The notes beneath the pieces were generated by a model, which was given only the letters and a program-made list of their open reading frames with translations, had not been told where the DNA came from and ran no database searches. 64,000 bases of DNA from Bifidobacterium asteroides. Lineage in GTDB: Bacteria; Actinomycetota; Actinomycetes; Actinomycetales; Bifidobacteriaceae. The translations under genes and the position numbers were made by a program. This document shows positions 54,974 through 63,669 of this stretch, one piece after another. Position 1 is the first letter of the stretch. Every line of letters begins with the position of its first letter. The stretch spans positions 494,060 through 558,059 of the forward strand of contig NZ_QGLK01000005.1 of the NCBI RefSeq assembly GCF_003202755.1. The letters are read 5' to 3'.

Positions 54974-56569
54974 TCAAATCCAGCCTCTATCACCTGAATG
55001 ACTGTCATTGCTGGCAGATTGATTCTTTTCCAAAAGAATGGCAACGATTCGGTCCATGTCTTCAGGCGAAGAAAATACGATTTCTATTTTCCCGTGGTTT
55101 TTAGTGCCCTTAATGGCCACCTTGGTATCAAAGTGACTTTCCAGATCCTGGCGTACAGGACTATCAGCCCAGGCGTTTACCCTAGGCTTCTTTGCGCTCT
55201 TCTTCGCCTGCCCAGTCTGCAAGGCGACAAGTTCCTCAGTAGATCTTACCGACAGACCTTCAGCAATAATCTTGTCCGCCAGAGCAGTCATAGACTTTTC
55301 ATCCGGCAAAGTAAGCAAGGCTCGGGCATGCCCAGCTGACAATACGCCTGAGCTTACTTTTTTCTGCACGCTCGGGGGCAACTTCAACAATCGGAGCGTG
55401 TTCGTGATCTGAGGTCTGGACTTGGAGATCGACTTAGACAAACCGTCCTGTGTCAAGCCGAACTCATCAATCATTTGCTGATAAGCGGCTGCTTCTTCCA
55501 ACGGATTAAGAGCCACTCTATGGAGATTCTCAAGCAAGGCATCGCGCAACATGGTGTCGTCGCCCGTTGTTTTCACAATTGCAGGTATGGTATCCAGCCC
55601 AGCCAATCGTGTAGCACGCCAACGACGCTCACCCATTATGATTTCATAATGAGTTGTTTGTTTCGGACCCGTTTCGCCCTGATTTGAAAGCTGACTAGAT
55701 TGTTCCTCACCGGTCTTACTATCAAATGCCGTGGATTTGCTTCTCGCGCCGTCAACTGAGATTGTCTTATTCTCGATAGTTCTTGGACCGTCTACAAGAG
55801 GTGATCTTCGCACCACTATGGGCTGCAATACACCAACTTCCTTGATTGAACGGGAAAGCTCCAACAGTTCATCTTCATCGAAGATTTGTCTCGGCTGCTG
55901 AGCATTTGGCCTAATATCGTCCACCTGCACCTCGGCCAAGTACCCACCTTGGACGGGTTTCAGCTCCTCTTGGCTATTGCCCTTTGTCGCATTAGTCGGC
56001 TCAGTATTATTCCCAACAATAGGTGTGCGGTTAACGCTTTGCTGAGTCTTTCTTGTCCGAGGATCGACAGCCTTACTTGATTCCATCATCGGCAATGTTT
56101 CACGTGAAACATTTGTCGTCGTAGGGCCGAAGAATAGATCACTTGGGTGTTCCAGGCTGCTGATGGACGGGACTGACCGACGCTTGGTAGTCCTCTTCGA
56201 AGCAGATGTTTCACGTGAAACATCTACGTTGAGCGACTCGGAAATGCTGACACGCTTTTGTCCCATGGTGGAACGTGTACGACCGCTCTCAGAAGACTTT
56301 ACCGAAGCTGCTTGTTGAGAGCTTGCACGGCCCGAATGCGTTGTACTGCGTTCTCCTTTGGCTCCATCTTTTTCCGAGACGTCCGTCTCTGTGCGATGAT
56401 GTCCGTCTGGTTCTGCACCCAAGCCTTGAAGAGTGGGCTGCTTGTTGCCGGAATTCGGTACTTTGTTATCTTGTTGCTGACCTTTGTCGGCATTGGTTTC
56501 GTCTTCTTCACCTGGCAGGGCGGGAAACAGAGCCCCCAAGCCCTTGCCTAACCGTGAACGGCTTGTCAT
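54974..56569 (-). CDS. parB: Chromosome-partitioning protein ParB
   Basis: ParB binds parS, slides as a CTP-dependent clamp and loads partition complexes and SMC. The start is set at 56569: GGGGAG lies seven bases upstream and the product begins with the typical RLGKGLGALFPAL. It is 531 residues, against about 300-350 usual. The additions are a disordered, Ser/Thr-rich segment of about 185 residues before the core and an insert of about 45 residues (about 258-306) inside the CTP-binding domain, just before GERRWR (313-318). The helix-turn-helix reads GLTQDGLSKSISKSRPQITNTLRLLKLP. Two parS sites lie inside the gene and encode VSRET twice. The parA gene ends 4 bp upstream. Confidence 0.95.
   Translation of the reverse strand: MTSRSRLGKGLGALFPALPGEEDETNADKGQQQDNKVPNSGNKQPTLQGLGAEPDGHHRTETDVSEKDGAKGERSTTHSGRASSQQAASVKSSESGRTRSTMGQKRVSISESLNVDVSRETSASKRTTKRRSVPSISSLEHPSDLFFGPTTTNVSRETLPMMESSKAVDPRTRKTQQSVNRTPIVGNNTEPTNATKGNSQEELKPVQGGYLAEVQVDDIRPNAQQPRQIFDEDELLELSRSIKEVGVLQPIVVRRSPLVDGPRTIENKTISVDGARSKSTAFDSKTGEEQSSQLSNQGETGPKQTTHYEIIMGERRWRATRLAGLDTIPAIVKTTGDDTMLRDALLENLHRVALNPLEEAAAYQQMIDEFGLTQDGLSKSISKSRPQITNTLRLLKLPPSVQKKVSSGVLSAGHARALLTLPDEKSMTALADKIIAEGLSVRSTEELVALQTGQAKKSAKKPRVNAWADSPVRQDLESHFDTKVAIKGTKNHGKIEIVFSSPEDMDRIVAILLEKNQSASNDSHSGDRGWI
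56096..56111. promoter_or_regulatory. parS site inside parB
   Basis: TGTTTCACGTGAAACA, identical to the consensus. In frame it encodes VSRET at parB residues 154-158. Confidence 0.92.
56207..56222. promoter_or_regulatory. Second parS site inside parB
   Basis: A second perfect TGTTTCACGTGAAACA, 111 bp from the first and in the same frame, so it encodes VSRET again at residues 117-121. Confidence 0.92.
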
Positions 56570-56573
56570 GTCC

Positions 56574-57602
56574 TCACTCCCCCTGTCTTCTATTGGCAAT
56601 ATGTTCCAGTACTTGCTCGGATCTCTGGGCGATTTCTAACGCCGCCTCTTCATAAGCGATAGCACCAGCTCCTTTAGGGTCGTAGGTAACAACGCTTTGC
56701 TGGAAGCTGGGAGCTTCAGAGATCTTGACGGAACGCGGGATGGTCGTGTTAAGCACAATCTCTGGATAATGTTCCTTGACTTGATCAAACACTTCTTTGC
56801 TGAGCAACGTCCGCCTGTCGTACATAGTCAACAACATGGTTGAGATTACGAGATAAGGATTATAGCTTTGCTGAACAAGTCCTATGGTATGCAGCAATTG
56901 TTGCAGTCCTTCAAGAGCATAGTACTCAGCTTGCACAGGGATCAATACCTCATTAACTGAACACATGGCATTCAGAACTAATAATCCGAGACTAGGAGGG
57001 CAATCAACCAGAACATAGTCATAATGCTGGTGGCAGATTTTAAGATAGTCGGCAACCGCTTTCTTCATGAGCTGATTGCGGTTGGGCATATCCGCAACTT
57101 CCAGCTCAGCACCACTTAGATCAATAGAAGACGGGACAACCTCAAGGTTGGGGAATCCAGGGGAAACCACCTTAACGTCGTCAATACCGAGACGCCCTTC
57201 GAGCACATCATATGTTGATGGAGTCCCGGATTCATGAGCTACCCCCAATGCGGTAGAAGCGTTACCTTGTGGATCCATATCGATTACCAATACACGTTCG
57301 TTGAACTCAGCAAATGCACATGCCAAATTGACAGTTGTCGTGGTTTTCCCTACACCACCTTTTTGATTTGCAACTGCAATGAAGCGTGTTTTTGAAGGGT
57401 GAGGGAATTCAGCCTGGCGTAAGGCCTGATAGCGCGCAGAAAGATCTGCCATCTCCGCACCAGACACCGAGCCAGTCCCGTCAGCGAATATGCGAGTCAG
57501 GATATCCGTTGCCGACTCCATACCTGATGCGTTCGGCTTGGACTTCTCACCGACATCCGGGGTATTTCTAGAAACGGGTTTCACCTTCTTCGATGCGGTC
57601 AC
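56574..57602 (-). CDS. parA: Chromosome-partitioning ATPase ParA (Soj)
   Basis: A 342-residue ParA/Soj ATPase that drives origin segregation with ParB. The deviant Walker A motif KGGVGKTT is at 81-88, with the signature lysine, and DMDPQGNAST and VLVDCPPSLG follow. An N-terminal extension of about 70 residues, rich in Ser, Lys and Ala, is longer than in Bacillus Soj. The start codon is GTG, supported by AAAGGAGG about eight bases upstream. parB follows after 4 bp. The 1.9-kb region upstream contains parS sites and DnaA-box-like sequences. Confidence 0.95.
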   Translation of the reverse strand: MTASKKVKPVSRNTPDVGEKSKPNASGMESATDILTRIFADGTGSVSGAEMADLSARYQALRQAEFPHPSKTRFIAVANQKGGVGKTTTTVNLACAFAEFNERVLVIDMDPQGNASTALGVAHESGTPSTYDVLEGRLGIDDVKVVSPGFPNLEVVPSSIDLSGAELEVADMPNRNQLMKKAVADYLKICHQHYDYVLVDCPPSLGLLVLNAMCSVNEVLIPVQAEYYALEGLQQLLHTIGLVQQSYNPYLVISTMLLTMYDRRTLLSKEVFDQVKEHYPEIVLNTTIPRSVKISEAPSFQQSVVTYDPKGAGAIAYEEAALEIAQRSEQVLEHIANRRQGE

Positions 57603-57670
57603 GAACCTTCCTCCTTTTGATAACCATTCAATTTTCCCGTCCTAGTTGGACATGTCAAAATAGCTGATAG

Positions 57671-57860
57671 TTATACACGGTCACTGTTCATAACTGTGGA
57701 TAAGTGTGGATAGATCCAATCAAGTCACAGCAGCTGACCTTTCTCCTAGATTATTAGATTTACCTTGTGATCATTGACAAGTCTGACGCTTCACATCCCA
57801 TGCCATCGTCTACAAACGACGATGTGGATAATTCAACCGTCAAGTCAAAATTGTGCATAA
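57671..57860. promoter_or_regulatory. Cluster of DnaA-box-like sequences upstream of parA
   Basis: TGTGGATAA occurs at 57695-57703 and 57823-57831, which is the reverse complement of TTATCCACA. Near matches are TTATACACG (57671-57679), TGTGGATAG (57705-57713) and TGTGCATAA (57852-57860). Five such sites in 190 bp of AT-rich DNA is more than chance would suggest. Confidence 0.6.
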
Positions 57861-58029
57861 CTTACTAGCAGCAAATTGATAAATGAACTACGTCACCAAA
57901 TTAAACAGCACCATTCATGGCTATAGTCAATGATTTGATCCACCTGTTGGATAGCTATTATAAATGCTGCTGTAACTCTCAAATTAAACCTTTGAACTAC
58001 AAACCTCATACAACTGTGCGGCAATATGC

Positions 58030-58045
58030 TGTTTCACGTGAAACA
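58030..58045. promoter_or_regulatory. parS site upstream of parA
   Basis: Perfect TGTTTCACGTGAAACA, about 430 bp upstream of the parA start. Confidence 0.92.
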
Positions 58046-58268
58046 TCTATATTGTCTGGAAGTATCGTTACCCCGTTAATTGTCGACTGACGTAATTGGG
58101 CGACTTGGTTTTGTCTATTTTATTTTCGTAGTCTGGTTCGCCTACCAGCGATAACTGCTGACGGATCAACAGAACAGAACCTAATATTCAATTTTAAGAA
58201 TTAGTTTTTATGTTGTTAAACAAAAGGCTTCAATATATCAATCAGCACTATATTTACTTCGTGTGATT

Positions 58269-58394
58269 ATGGTTGAAGAAAAGGATCTAAGAAGTAGAGC
58301 CCTTGACAACCTTTCTCTAAAGAAGATATATAAGACATTACAACATCCTTTTGCCTTAACTTCAATAACACTAATCCTGATTGCTTCATTCTGA
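58269..58394 (+). CDS. Possible 41-residue small protein
   Basis: A short frame within the AT-rich gap. The peptide has a charged, basic/acidic N-terminal half and a hydrophobic C-terminal end (ALTSITLILIASF) that could sit in a membrane. There is no convincing ribosome-binding site. It may be a gene remnant or chance. Confidence 0.2.
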   Translation: MVEEKDLRSRALDNLSLKKIYKTLQHPFALTSITLILIASF

Positions 58395-58401
58395 GCTGAC
58401 C

Positions 58402-58415
58402 GCTTCACGTGAAAC
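58402..58415. promoter_or_regulatory. Variant parS-like site
   Basis: GCTTCACGTGAAAC differs from the parS core at one position in one half-site. It lies between two perfect sites, so weak ParB binding is plausible. Confidence 0.5.
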
Positions 58416-58629
58416 ATTACGATCTATCTCTACATATAAAGCATCCAATGAAAGCGCAGGCTGAATATTGTAATATTCAGAGATGCCTTAGAAGTAGTAG
58501 TTACAGATGGACGTATGTTCCTGTATAACGTACTCACAGCAGTCTACTAGGTCTTTGGGATCAGTCACATCTGCAATCAAAGAAGTCTGGTTTCATTGTT
58601 GCTGATCAAAATAAACCTACATTTTATAA

Positions 58630-58645
58630 TGTTTCACGTGAAACA
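58630..58645. promoter_or_regulatory. parS site in parA-rsmG gap
   Basis: Perfect TGTTTCACGTGAAACA, the fourth perfect site within 2.6 kb of the parAB genes. Confidence 0.92.
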
Positions 58646-58921
58646 TCCTTTCGTGGACACATCTGAAATTGGTGACTAGCTCTCCTATAGCTCGATCCCT
58701 TTACCTCTTTACCCCACACAGCAGAGGTATTGCCGCTCTCAGGACTATTTTAAAGACTTAGTCTTAGCTGATTAATCGATAAATCATGCAAGCTTCATGC
58801 ATACGCAAGAATCTGTCATACCTCTACTAATATTAATAAGAAACCGCAAAAGTCGTCACGTAGGATAGACACAATAAACCCCTTTGGAGTAAGGGTAATA
58901 CATAAATGAGTACAGCAAGAA

Positions 58922-59020
58922 ATGCATAGTTACGACGATCTAGTACATGAAGCATATAAGCGCATGGATCCTGCAGCTTCCAAAATACAACATCTCCTGA
59001 GACGGTTAATCCAACAATAG
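58922..59020 (+). CDS. Possible 32-residue small protein
   Basis: A short frame that would encode a polar, helix-favouring peptide (MHSYDDLVHEAYKRMDP at the start, then basic). Upstream AAGAA is not a convincing ribosome-binding site. It may be a remnant or chance; the amino-acid make-up is the only reason to note it. Confidence 0.15.
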   Translation: MHSYDDLVHEAYKRMDPAASKIQHLLRRLIQQ

Positions 59021-59543
59021 AAAGATGGCGGTATACCTAATTCTGAGATAAAACATCCTACGAACAGTCTAATACTGCTTGGACAACAAAATCAGGATGC
59101 AATGATATCTCCGGCCCAACAAAACTAAAGAGGCAAAGTGACGTGCATAATATTCACAACGCAGGATATCTTCATTTCAAATAATATAATGAGATATACT
59201 CTATTCTATCTGTTATCTATTGCACTGTTTTAAATCTTAAGTATCAAAAAACTAGAAAGTTTCGAGCTGGAAGCACACCTAGGCAAACAATATAAATCAC
59301 CAACGTGCTTGCTTCCCCCTTAGCCCAACATTCCATTCATGTCGACTGATCATCAGCTAAGCTGCTGTCTGGAAAAGACCTACTAAATCTGGTAGAGCTT
59401 AATCAGTCATCTTTACTCATGCTTTCAAGAAGGCTCTATGTTAAATACTGATGATTTATTATCTTATTTAGCCTATTCATATCTTCTGATTGGGTCGTAT
59501 CTCAGACACCAAAGTTATTTAATAAAGCTATCAGCGTCGTACT

Positions 59544-60428
59544 TTAGTGCTTGTCCACGAGAACCACGTGAGTATCCTCAAGGCCGGGTGCGACTGGAGC
59601 TAGGCAAACCCGTGGATTCTCTCCATGACATTTTTTTATCTCTTTGGCTGCCTTATCGAGCTCCGCTTGCGCCGAACGACCCTTAAGCGCAATAAGCTGA
59701 CCTCTCGATCGTAAAAGAGGTAGGGTCCATCCGGCGAGCTTAGTCATGGGGGCTACAGCTCGGCATGTCACGACATCAAAAGTCTGTGGAATTGAAAGAT
59801 TGGATTGGGGGTCCGCTAAACCTGCTTCACCCGTCACCGTTGAAGAGTCATGGGCATTTACATCTTGTTGGCTGTCAGCATTCCTGGCTACGGCCGAGGT
59901 TAAAGAACCGCCACGGCTGTTATCGGAAACAGGCTGTTCCTCGATTCGACGACGACCGTGACGGCGACTCTGTAGACCCTTTTTGTTGTGCCTCATCGAA
60001 GCCTTGAAGGATTGTGGAATCAGATCCTCTGCACGCTTGCGAAGCACAACCGTATTAGTCAGGTGCAACTCATCAATGACTTCCTGCAGCCAAATTACAC
60101 GCCGCTCCATTGGTTCGACAAGAACAACATTGCACTGCGGAAGGCAGGCAGCCAGCACAATACCTGGGAAGCCCCCACCAGAACCTATATCCGCCACAGT
60201 TGCCGTGTGACTGTCAGTGTTCAATCGCTCTTGCACGAAAGGCACAATAGCCGCTGAATTAAGTATGTGCCGCTCCCAAATAATGTCTTCATCGCGAGGG
60301 CCGATAATGCCCTTCTCCACACCTTCGCGTAAGAGCTTGTCGTGAAAACGCTGCATGGGTACCAGAGCATCACCGAGCACTTGCCTCAAGAGGGGACTAT
60401 CATTCAGTTCATCATCCACAACGGCCAT
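59544..60428 (-). CDS. rsmG: 16S rRNA m7G527 methyltransferase RsmG (GidB)
   Basis: RsmG methylates G527 of 16S rRNA using SAM. At 294 residues it is about 70-80 longer than usual. The SAM loop [11 protein letters not shown] is at 80-90, preceded by [14 protein letters not shown], and [20 protein letters not shown] follows. The extra length is a polar, low-complexity insert of about 75 residues (140-214, rich in Arg, Ser, Asp and Gln) between the SAM-binding part and the RAVAP strand. That position is a loop in known structures, so the enzyme is probably active. It lies beyond a 1.9-kb gap from parA instead of directly next to it. Confidence 0.93.
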   Translation of the reverse strand: MAVVDDELNDSPLLRQVLGDALVPMQRFHDKLLREGVEKGIIGPRDEDIIWERHILNSAAIVPFVQERLNTDSHTATVADIGSGGGFPGIVLAACLPQCNVVLVEPMERRVIWLQEVIDELHLTNTVVLRKRAEDLIPQSFKASMRHNKKGLQSRRHGRRRIEEQPVSDNSRGGSLTSAVARNADSQQDVNAHDSSTVTGEAGLADPQSNLSIPQTFDVVTCRAVAPMTKLAGWTLPLLRSRGQLIALKGRSAQAELDKAAKEIKKCHGENPRVCLAPVAPGLEDTHVVLVDKH

Positions 60429-60852
60429 TTCAACTCCTCACGTTCACTTTCCACGTCTAGTCAGTCAAAACCAAAGTCAACGACAGATGCAGTCTCATAT
60501 CCATCGGGATTTCACCATGCCAGAATCGAAAACAGCTGCATTTCTAAGACCGTTACCACCTTATAGTTTTCAACCGCAAAAGAGCGTCGAGAGTCATACA
60601 CCTGTATCCTAGCGAAACAGCATGAGGGGTAGTCTCTGATAGAGAATCATCAACCAAGAGCAATTCGAATTAAGCAGCATGACAAACTAAGCACCATCAT
60701 CAGCCAGACAACACTACACACCTGCCAAAAAACAAAGCACTGGAAGATAGCACAATAGATTTCGACAGTCTGACCGCGCCAGACAGTGGACCAATCCAAA
60801 AGGCCAACGTCATAAATACTTCATCGACGCATAACCCTGTGTGGCTTCCCAG
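60429..60852. other. Gap between rsmG and jag genes
   Basis: A 424-bp AT-rich stretch that presumably holds the rsmG promoter on the minus strand. I see no reading frame, parS site or stable hairpin in it. Confidence 0.4.
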
Positions 60853-61494
60853 TCACTTCCTATCAGCATCCGCAGGATCGTCATCAGCCTCGTAGTCAAC
60901 CGAATCGTCGACCTGATCAGTTTCATCCACGTCCAGCGGAGCATCATACCCGACTGGCTCGTCCACAACATCGTCAGGCAGGTCTTCATCTTCGCTCTTG
61001 GCTTTCAGGTAGATGGTGACGTAACGGTGGGGTTCCTCACCATGGGAGCGTGACTTCAGCCCCTCCTCGCGAACCATGTCATGAACGATTTTGCGCTCAA
61101 AGGAGTTCATAGGCTTCATATTGACTGGATCGCCGGTCTCTCGAACCTCGTCAATCACATCCAGGGCCTGCTCGCGAAGATGTTCGCGCTTGCGCCGCAG
61201 GAAGCCGTCTACATCCACGATCAGATGGGAGCGCTCCCCTATCTTCTGTTGGACGGCCAAGCGTGTCAGCTGTTGAAGAGCATCGACCACCTCGCCATCC
61301 TTGCCGATCAGATGCTTAATGTCCGTATCGTCGTCAGCCACAATCTGCACGGTTGGACGGTGGTTGCGCACCCCCATCTCGATATCGCCCTCGTAATCGA
61401 CGATGTCCAGCAACCCCTCCAGATAGTCGGCGGCGACATCCGCTTCCTCATTGAGTTGCTCGATGGTCTTTCCCTGGTCCAGAGACTGAGACAT
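60853..61494 (-). CDS. Jag/KhpB-type KH and R3H RNA-binding protein
   Basis: A 213-residue RNA-binding protein of the Jag/KhpB family. The KH domain shows LIGKDGEVVDALQQL, and the R3H domain shows NSFERKIVHDMVREEGLKSRSHGEEPHRYV. The N-terminal jag region of Firmicutes is absent, as is usual in actinobacteria. An acidic, Asp-rich tail of about 45 residues follows. KhpB works with KhpA in RNA chaperone roles. It lies downstream of yidC in the conserved rpmH-rnpA-yidD-yidC-jag-rsmG order. Confidence 0.92.
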   Translation of the reverse strand: MSQSLDQGKTIEQLNEEADVAADYLEGLLDIVDYEGDIEMGVRNHRPTVQIVADDDTDIKHLIGKDGEVVDALQQLTRLAVQQKIGERSHLIVDVDGFLRRKREHLREQALDVIDEVRETGDPVNMKPMNSFERKIVHDMVREEGLKSRSHGEEPHRYVTIYLKAKSEDEDLPDDVVDEPVGYDAPLDVDETDQVDDSVDYEADDDPADADRK

Positions 61495-61671
61495 CTATGC
61501 TCTCCTTACACGCGTTTACATCCGATTCATAACCTCAGGTCCACTGGATTCCTGGTCACCAATCGAGTGTCCAGTATTGAGGATACACGGACGTGATGAT
61601 TGCAGATTACTCCAGTATTCGCCCGACCGAAAGCCGGATCACCACGCCGGCCGCCACTGCCAGTAGCCGCA

Positions 61672-62694
61672 TCAACGGCCGCGACGTTTGCGATGGGGCT
61701 GGGAACGCTGGTGGGAGATGTTCTTGTTGTTGCGGGCTTCCTCTTCCAACCTCTTGGCCTCCATCAACTGCTCCTCCTCCAACGAGGGCAGCCCCTGGCG
61801 CTTGCGGCGGGCATTCTCATGGCGGTGATCTCGCTCTTCCTTGCTCTCTGCGGCCGGCGAACCAGGAGTGGGCATATGGCGGACCTGGAAGAGGGTTCGG
61901 CCCAGATTCCAAAGATTGTTGGTCAGCCAGTAGATCAGCACGGCGAAGGGGAAGTAGATGCCGGAAAAAATGTACATGACCGGGAAGATGAAGGCCATCA
62001 TCTGCTGCATCTTGTATTGCTGCCCCTGCATGGCCGATCTAGGCATGTTCCGCCGGACGTTGTGGAACTGTGAATAGAACATGGCCAGGCACATGAGCAC
62101 GATAAAGACCACAATGACTATGCGGCCCGCACCCTGGGCGGACATGAAGTTGTCCGAAATCCGCAGCCCGAAAAAGGTGGTCTCTTCGAATTCTCGCGCC
62201 ACCTGTCGATTGAAGGCTCCAAGGGGTGCCCGCTTACCCCGGGCGATGAAGGGCACAGCCGAAAGCACGTAGAACATGGTCATGAAGACCGGCCCCTGGA
62301 CCAGCATTGGCAGACAGGACCCCATGGGGTTGGCATGATTATCCTGGTAGACCTTCATTGTTTCCCGGCTCATAGCCTCTCGGCTGGCTGGATCCTTCTT
62401 GTTGCGGTACTTGTTCTGGATCTTCATCAGCTTGGGCTGCAGAGCCTGCATCTTTTGCATGGATCGCAGCTGCTTGATGAAGAGCGGCAGCACGCACAGG
62501 TTGACGACAAGCACCAGCATCACTACCGAGAGCGCCCAGGCCACGCCGGGACCCTTATGGAACCCGATCAGGGTCAGGAACTTGTGGCAGTAGGTCATGA
62601 TGTAGGTCATGAGCCATTCGATCGGGTACAGGATCTTGTAGAAGAAGCCGTATATGCCCGTATCGAAAGTGAAAGTGTCGTTGTTTTGGAACAT
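61672..62694 (-). CDS. yidC: Membrane protein insertase YidC
   Basis: A 340-residue Oxa1/YidC insertase that places proteins into the membrane, alone or with SecYEG. It has about five membrane spans: GFHKGPGVAWALSVVMLVLVVNLCVLPLF, a cytoplasmic hairpin with KNKYRNKKDPASREAM, the GSCLPMLVQGPVFMTMFYVL span, and others. The C-terminus is long, basic and rich in Arg and Gln, which fits actinobacterial YidC and likely contacts ribosomes. It starts just 2 bp after the yidD stop. Confidence 0.95.
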   Translation of the reverse strand: MFQNNDTFTFDTGIYGFFYKILYPIEWLMTYIMTYCHKFLTLIGFHKGPGVAWALSVVMLVLVVNLCVLPLFIKQLRSMQKMQALQPKLMKIQNKYRNKKDPASREAMSRETMKVYQDNHANPMGSCLPMLVQGPVFMTMFYVLSAVPFIARGKRAPLGAFNRQVAREFEETTFFGLRISDNFMSAQGAGRIVIVVFIVLMCLAMFYSQFHNVRRNMPRSAMQGQQYKMQQMMAFIFPVMYIFSGIYFPFAVLIYWLTNNLWNLGRTLFQVRHMPTPGSPAAESKEERDHRHENARRKRQGLPSLEEEQLMEAKRLEEEARNNKNISHQRSQPHRKRRGR

Positions 62695-62696
62695 TG

Positions 62697-63008
62697 TCAG
62701 GCCGTCTCCTTGTCTGGGGCCATGGGGGTCAGCCGGGCCTCCTCATGAGCCTTGGACCACGAGAACCGATAGAAGATGGAAAACCTTTGGGGCACGTCAT
62801 CGATTCCGCCGTTGTTAAAGGGCGTGCAACGCAATAACCGCAGGACGGCCAGGATGGTTCCACGCAAGGCCCCGAACCGCCTCAGAGCGGTCAAAGCGTA
62901 CTGGGAACAAGTCGGGTAGTAGCGGCACATCGGCGGCGACAAGGGTGAAATGTGGTGCTGATACCAGCGGACTGCATTCTGCAGAGCCCGGGAAGCCAGG
63001 CCGCTCAT
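62697..63008 (-). CDS. yidD: Membrane protein insertion efficiency factor YidD
   Basis: A 103-residue protein with the diagnostic [21 protein letters not shown] and the [17 protein letters not shown] pattern. YidD helps YidC-mediated insertion. The start at 63008 gives an ATGA overlap with the rnpA stop and has AAGGA eight bases upstream; the ATG at 63017 has no spacing from that site. Confidence 0.93.
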   Translation of the reverse strand: MSGLASRALQNAVRWYQHHISPLSPPMCRYYPTCSQYALTALRRFGALRGTILAVLRLLRCTPFNNGGIDDVPQRFSIFYRFSWSKAHEEARLTPMAPDKETA

Positions 63009-63508
63009 GCTCGGCATCCTTCTGTAACTTCCGGCCCTTGAACCGGTTGACGCTTGGACCCGGTGGACTGCGGATCTGACTGTCCCTGTATATAGAGACC
63101 GCTGGCAGTCTTTCCGGTCTTGAGCATAAGGTCACGGAAGAGCCTGTCCACTTGCTCCTCCAACTGCTTGTAGGTGGCTTTAGCAGCGCTGGGTTTGGCA
63201 CGCATGACCAAATCACAAGAGGATGGCAGCAGGTCCTCCTTGGATCCGGCAAGTTGCCTGAATCTGCGCTTGACCTTGTTCCTGGTCACGGCCTTGCCCA
63301 CATTTTTGGATACAGCGAGCCCCATGCGGCGTCTGCCTGTAGGCAGGATGTCATGCCGCCCTTCGCTCGCAGCCGATGTCGCCGACAGTGAGGTCACCGT
63401 CCGGTCAGATCCGGGTACCAAATAATGTATGACCAGATCCCGGCTGCTGACCCGATGGCGTCGCCTGAGCACCGCCGTGAACTCCCGGTGGCTCCTCAGC
63501 CGTTCCAT
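63005..63508 (-). CDS. rnpA: Ribonuclease P protein component
   Basis: The protein subunit of RNase P, which trims 5' leaders of tRNA precursors. At 167 residues it is longer than the usual 115-125: the first 65 residues carry a Ser/Thr/Asp-rich insert in the region where others are compact, and the C-terminal 40 are rich in Gln, Ser and Gly. The RNA-binding RNR motif is visible as [20 protein letters not shown]. It overlaps yidD by 4 bp and is followed on the same strand after rpmH by 27 bp. Confidence 0.92.
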   Translation of the reverse strand: MERLRSHREFTAVLRRRHRVSSRDLVIHYLVPGSDRTVTSLSATSAASEGRHDILPTGRRRMGLAVSKNVGKAVTRNKVKRRFRQLAGSKEDLLPSSCDLVMRAKPSAAKATYKQLEEQVDRLFRDLMLKTGKTASGLYIQGQSDPQSTGSKRQPVQGPEVTEGCRA

Positions 63509-63534
63509 CTTCTGAAAAGGAATTAGGATCCGAT

Positions 63535-63669
63535 TCAGGCGGAGAGAGTCCGACGGCCCTTGGCCCGACGGCGGTTGATCAGGGCGCGACCGGAGCGGGT
63601 GCGCATGCGAGCGCGGAATCCGTGCTTCATGTGACGACGGCGATTGTTGGGCTGGAATGTCCTCTTCAT
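63535..63669 (-). CDS. rpmH: 50S ribosomal protein L34
   Basis: A 44-residue protein with the universal L34 sequence: [12 protein letters not shown] at the start, then [22 protein letters not shown] and a [12 protein letters not shown] end. It is too short for most frame listings. It begins the rpmH-rnpA-yidD-yidC-jag operon and lies next to the start of the origin-proximal region. Confidence 0.97.
   Translation of the reverse strand: MKRTFQPNNRRRHMKHGFRARMRTRSGRALINRRRAKGRRTLSA

Larger units (their letters stand above)
57603..59543. other. Long AT-rich gene-free region next to parA, possible origin segment
   Basis: A 1941-bp gap between parA (start) and rsmG (end), strikingly AT-rich compared with the rest of the window. 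Its left part holds DnaA-box-like sequences (57671-57860); further in are parS sites at 58030, 58402 (variant) and 58630. Two short protein-like frames (58269-58394, 58922-59020) are noted separately. Nothing else can be supported: no tRNA, no insertion sequence, no long frame. Confidence 0.6.

Noticed and set aside
59438..59686. 82-codon plus-strand frame at the rsmG end
   Set aside because: It runs antisense into rsmG and shows no homology or ribosome-binding site.
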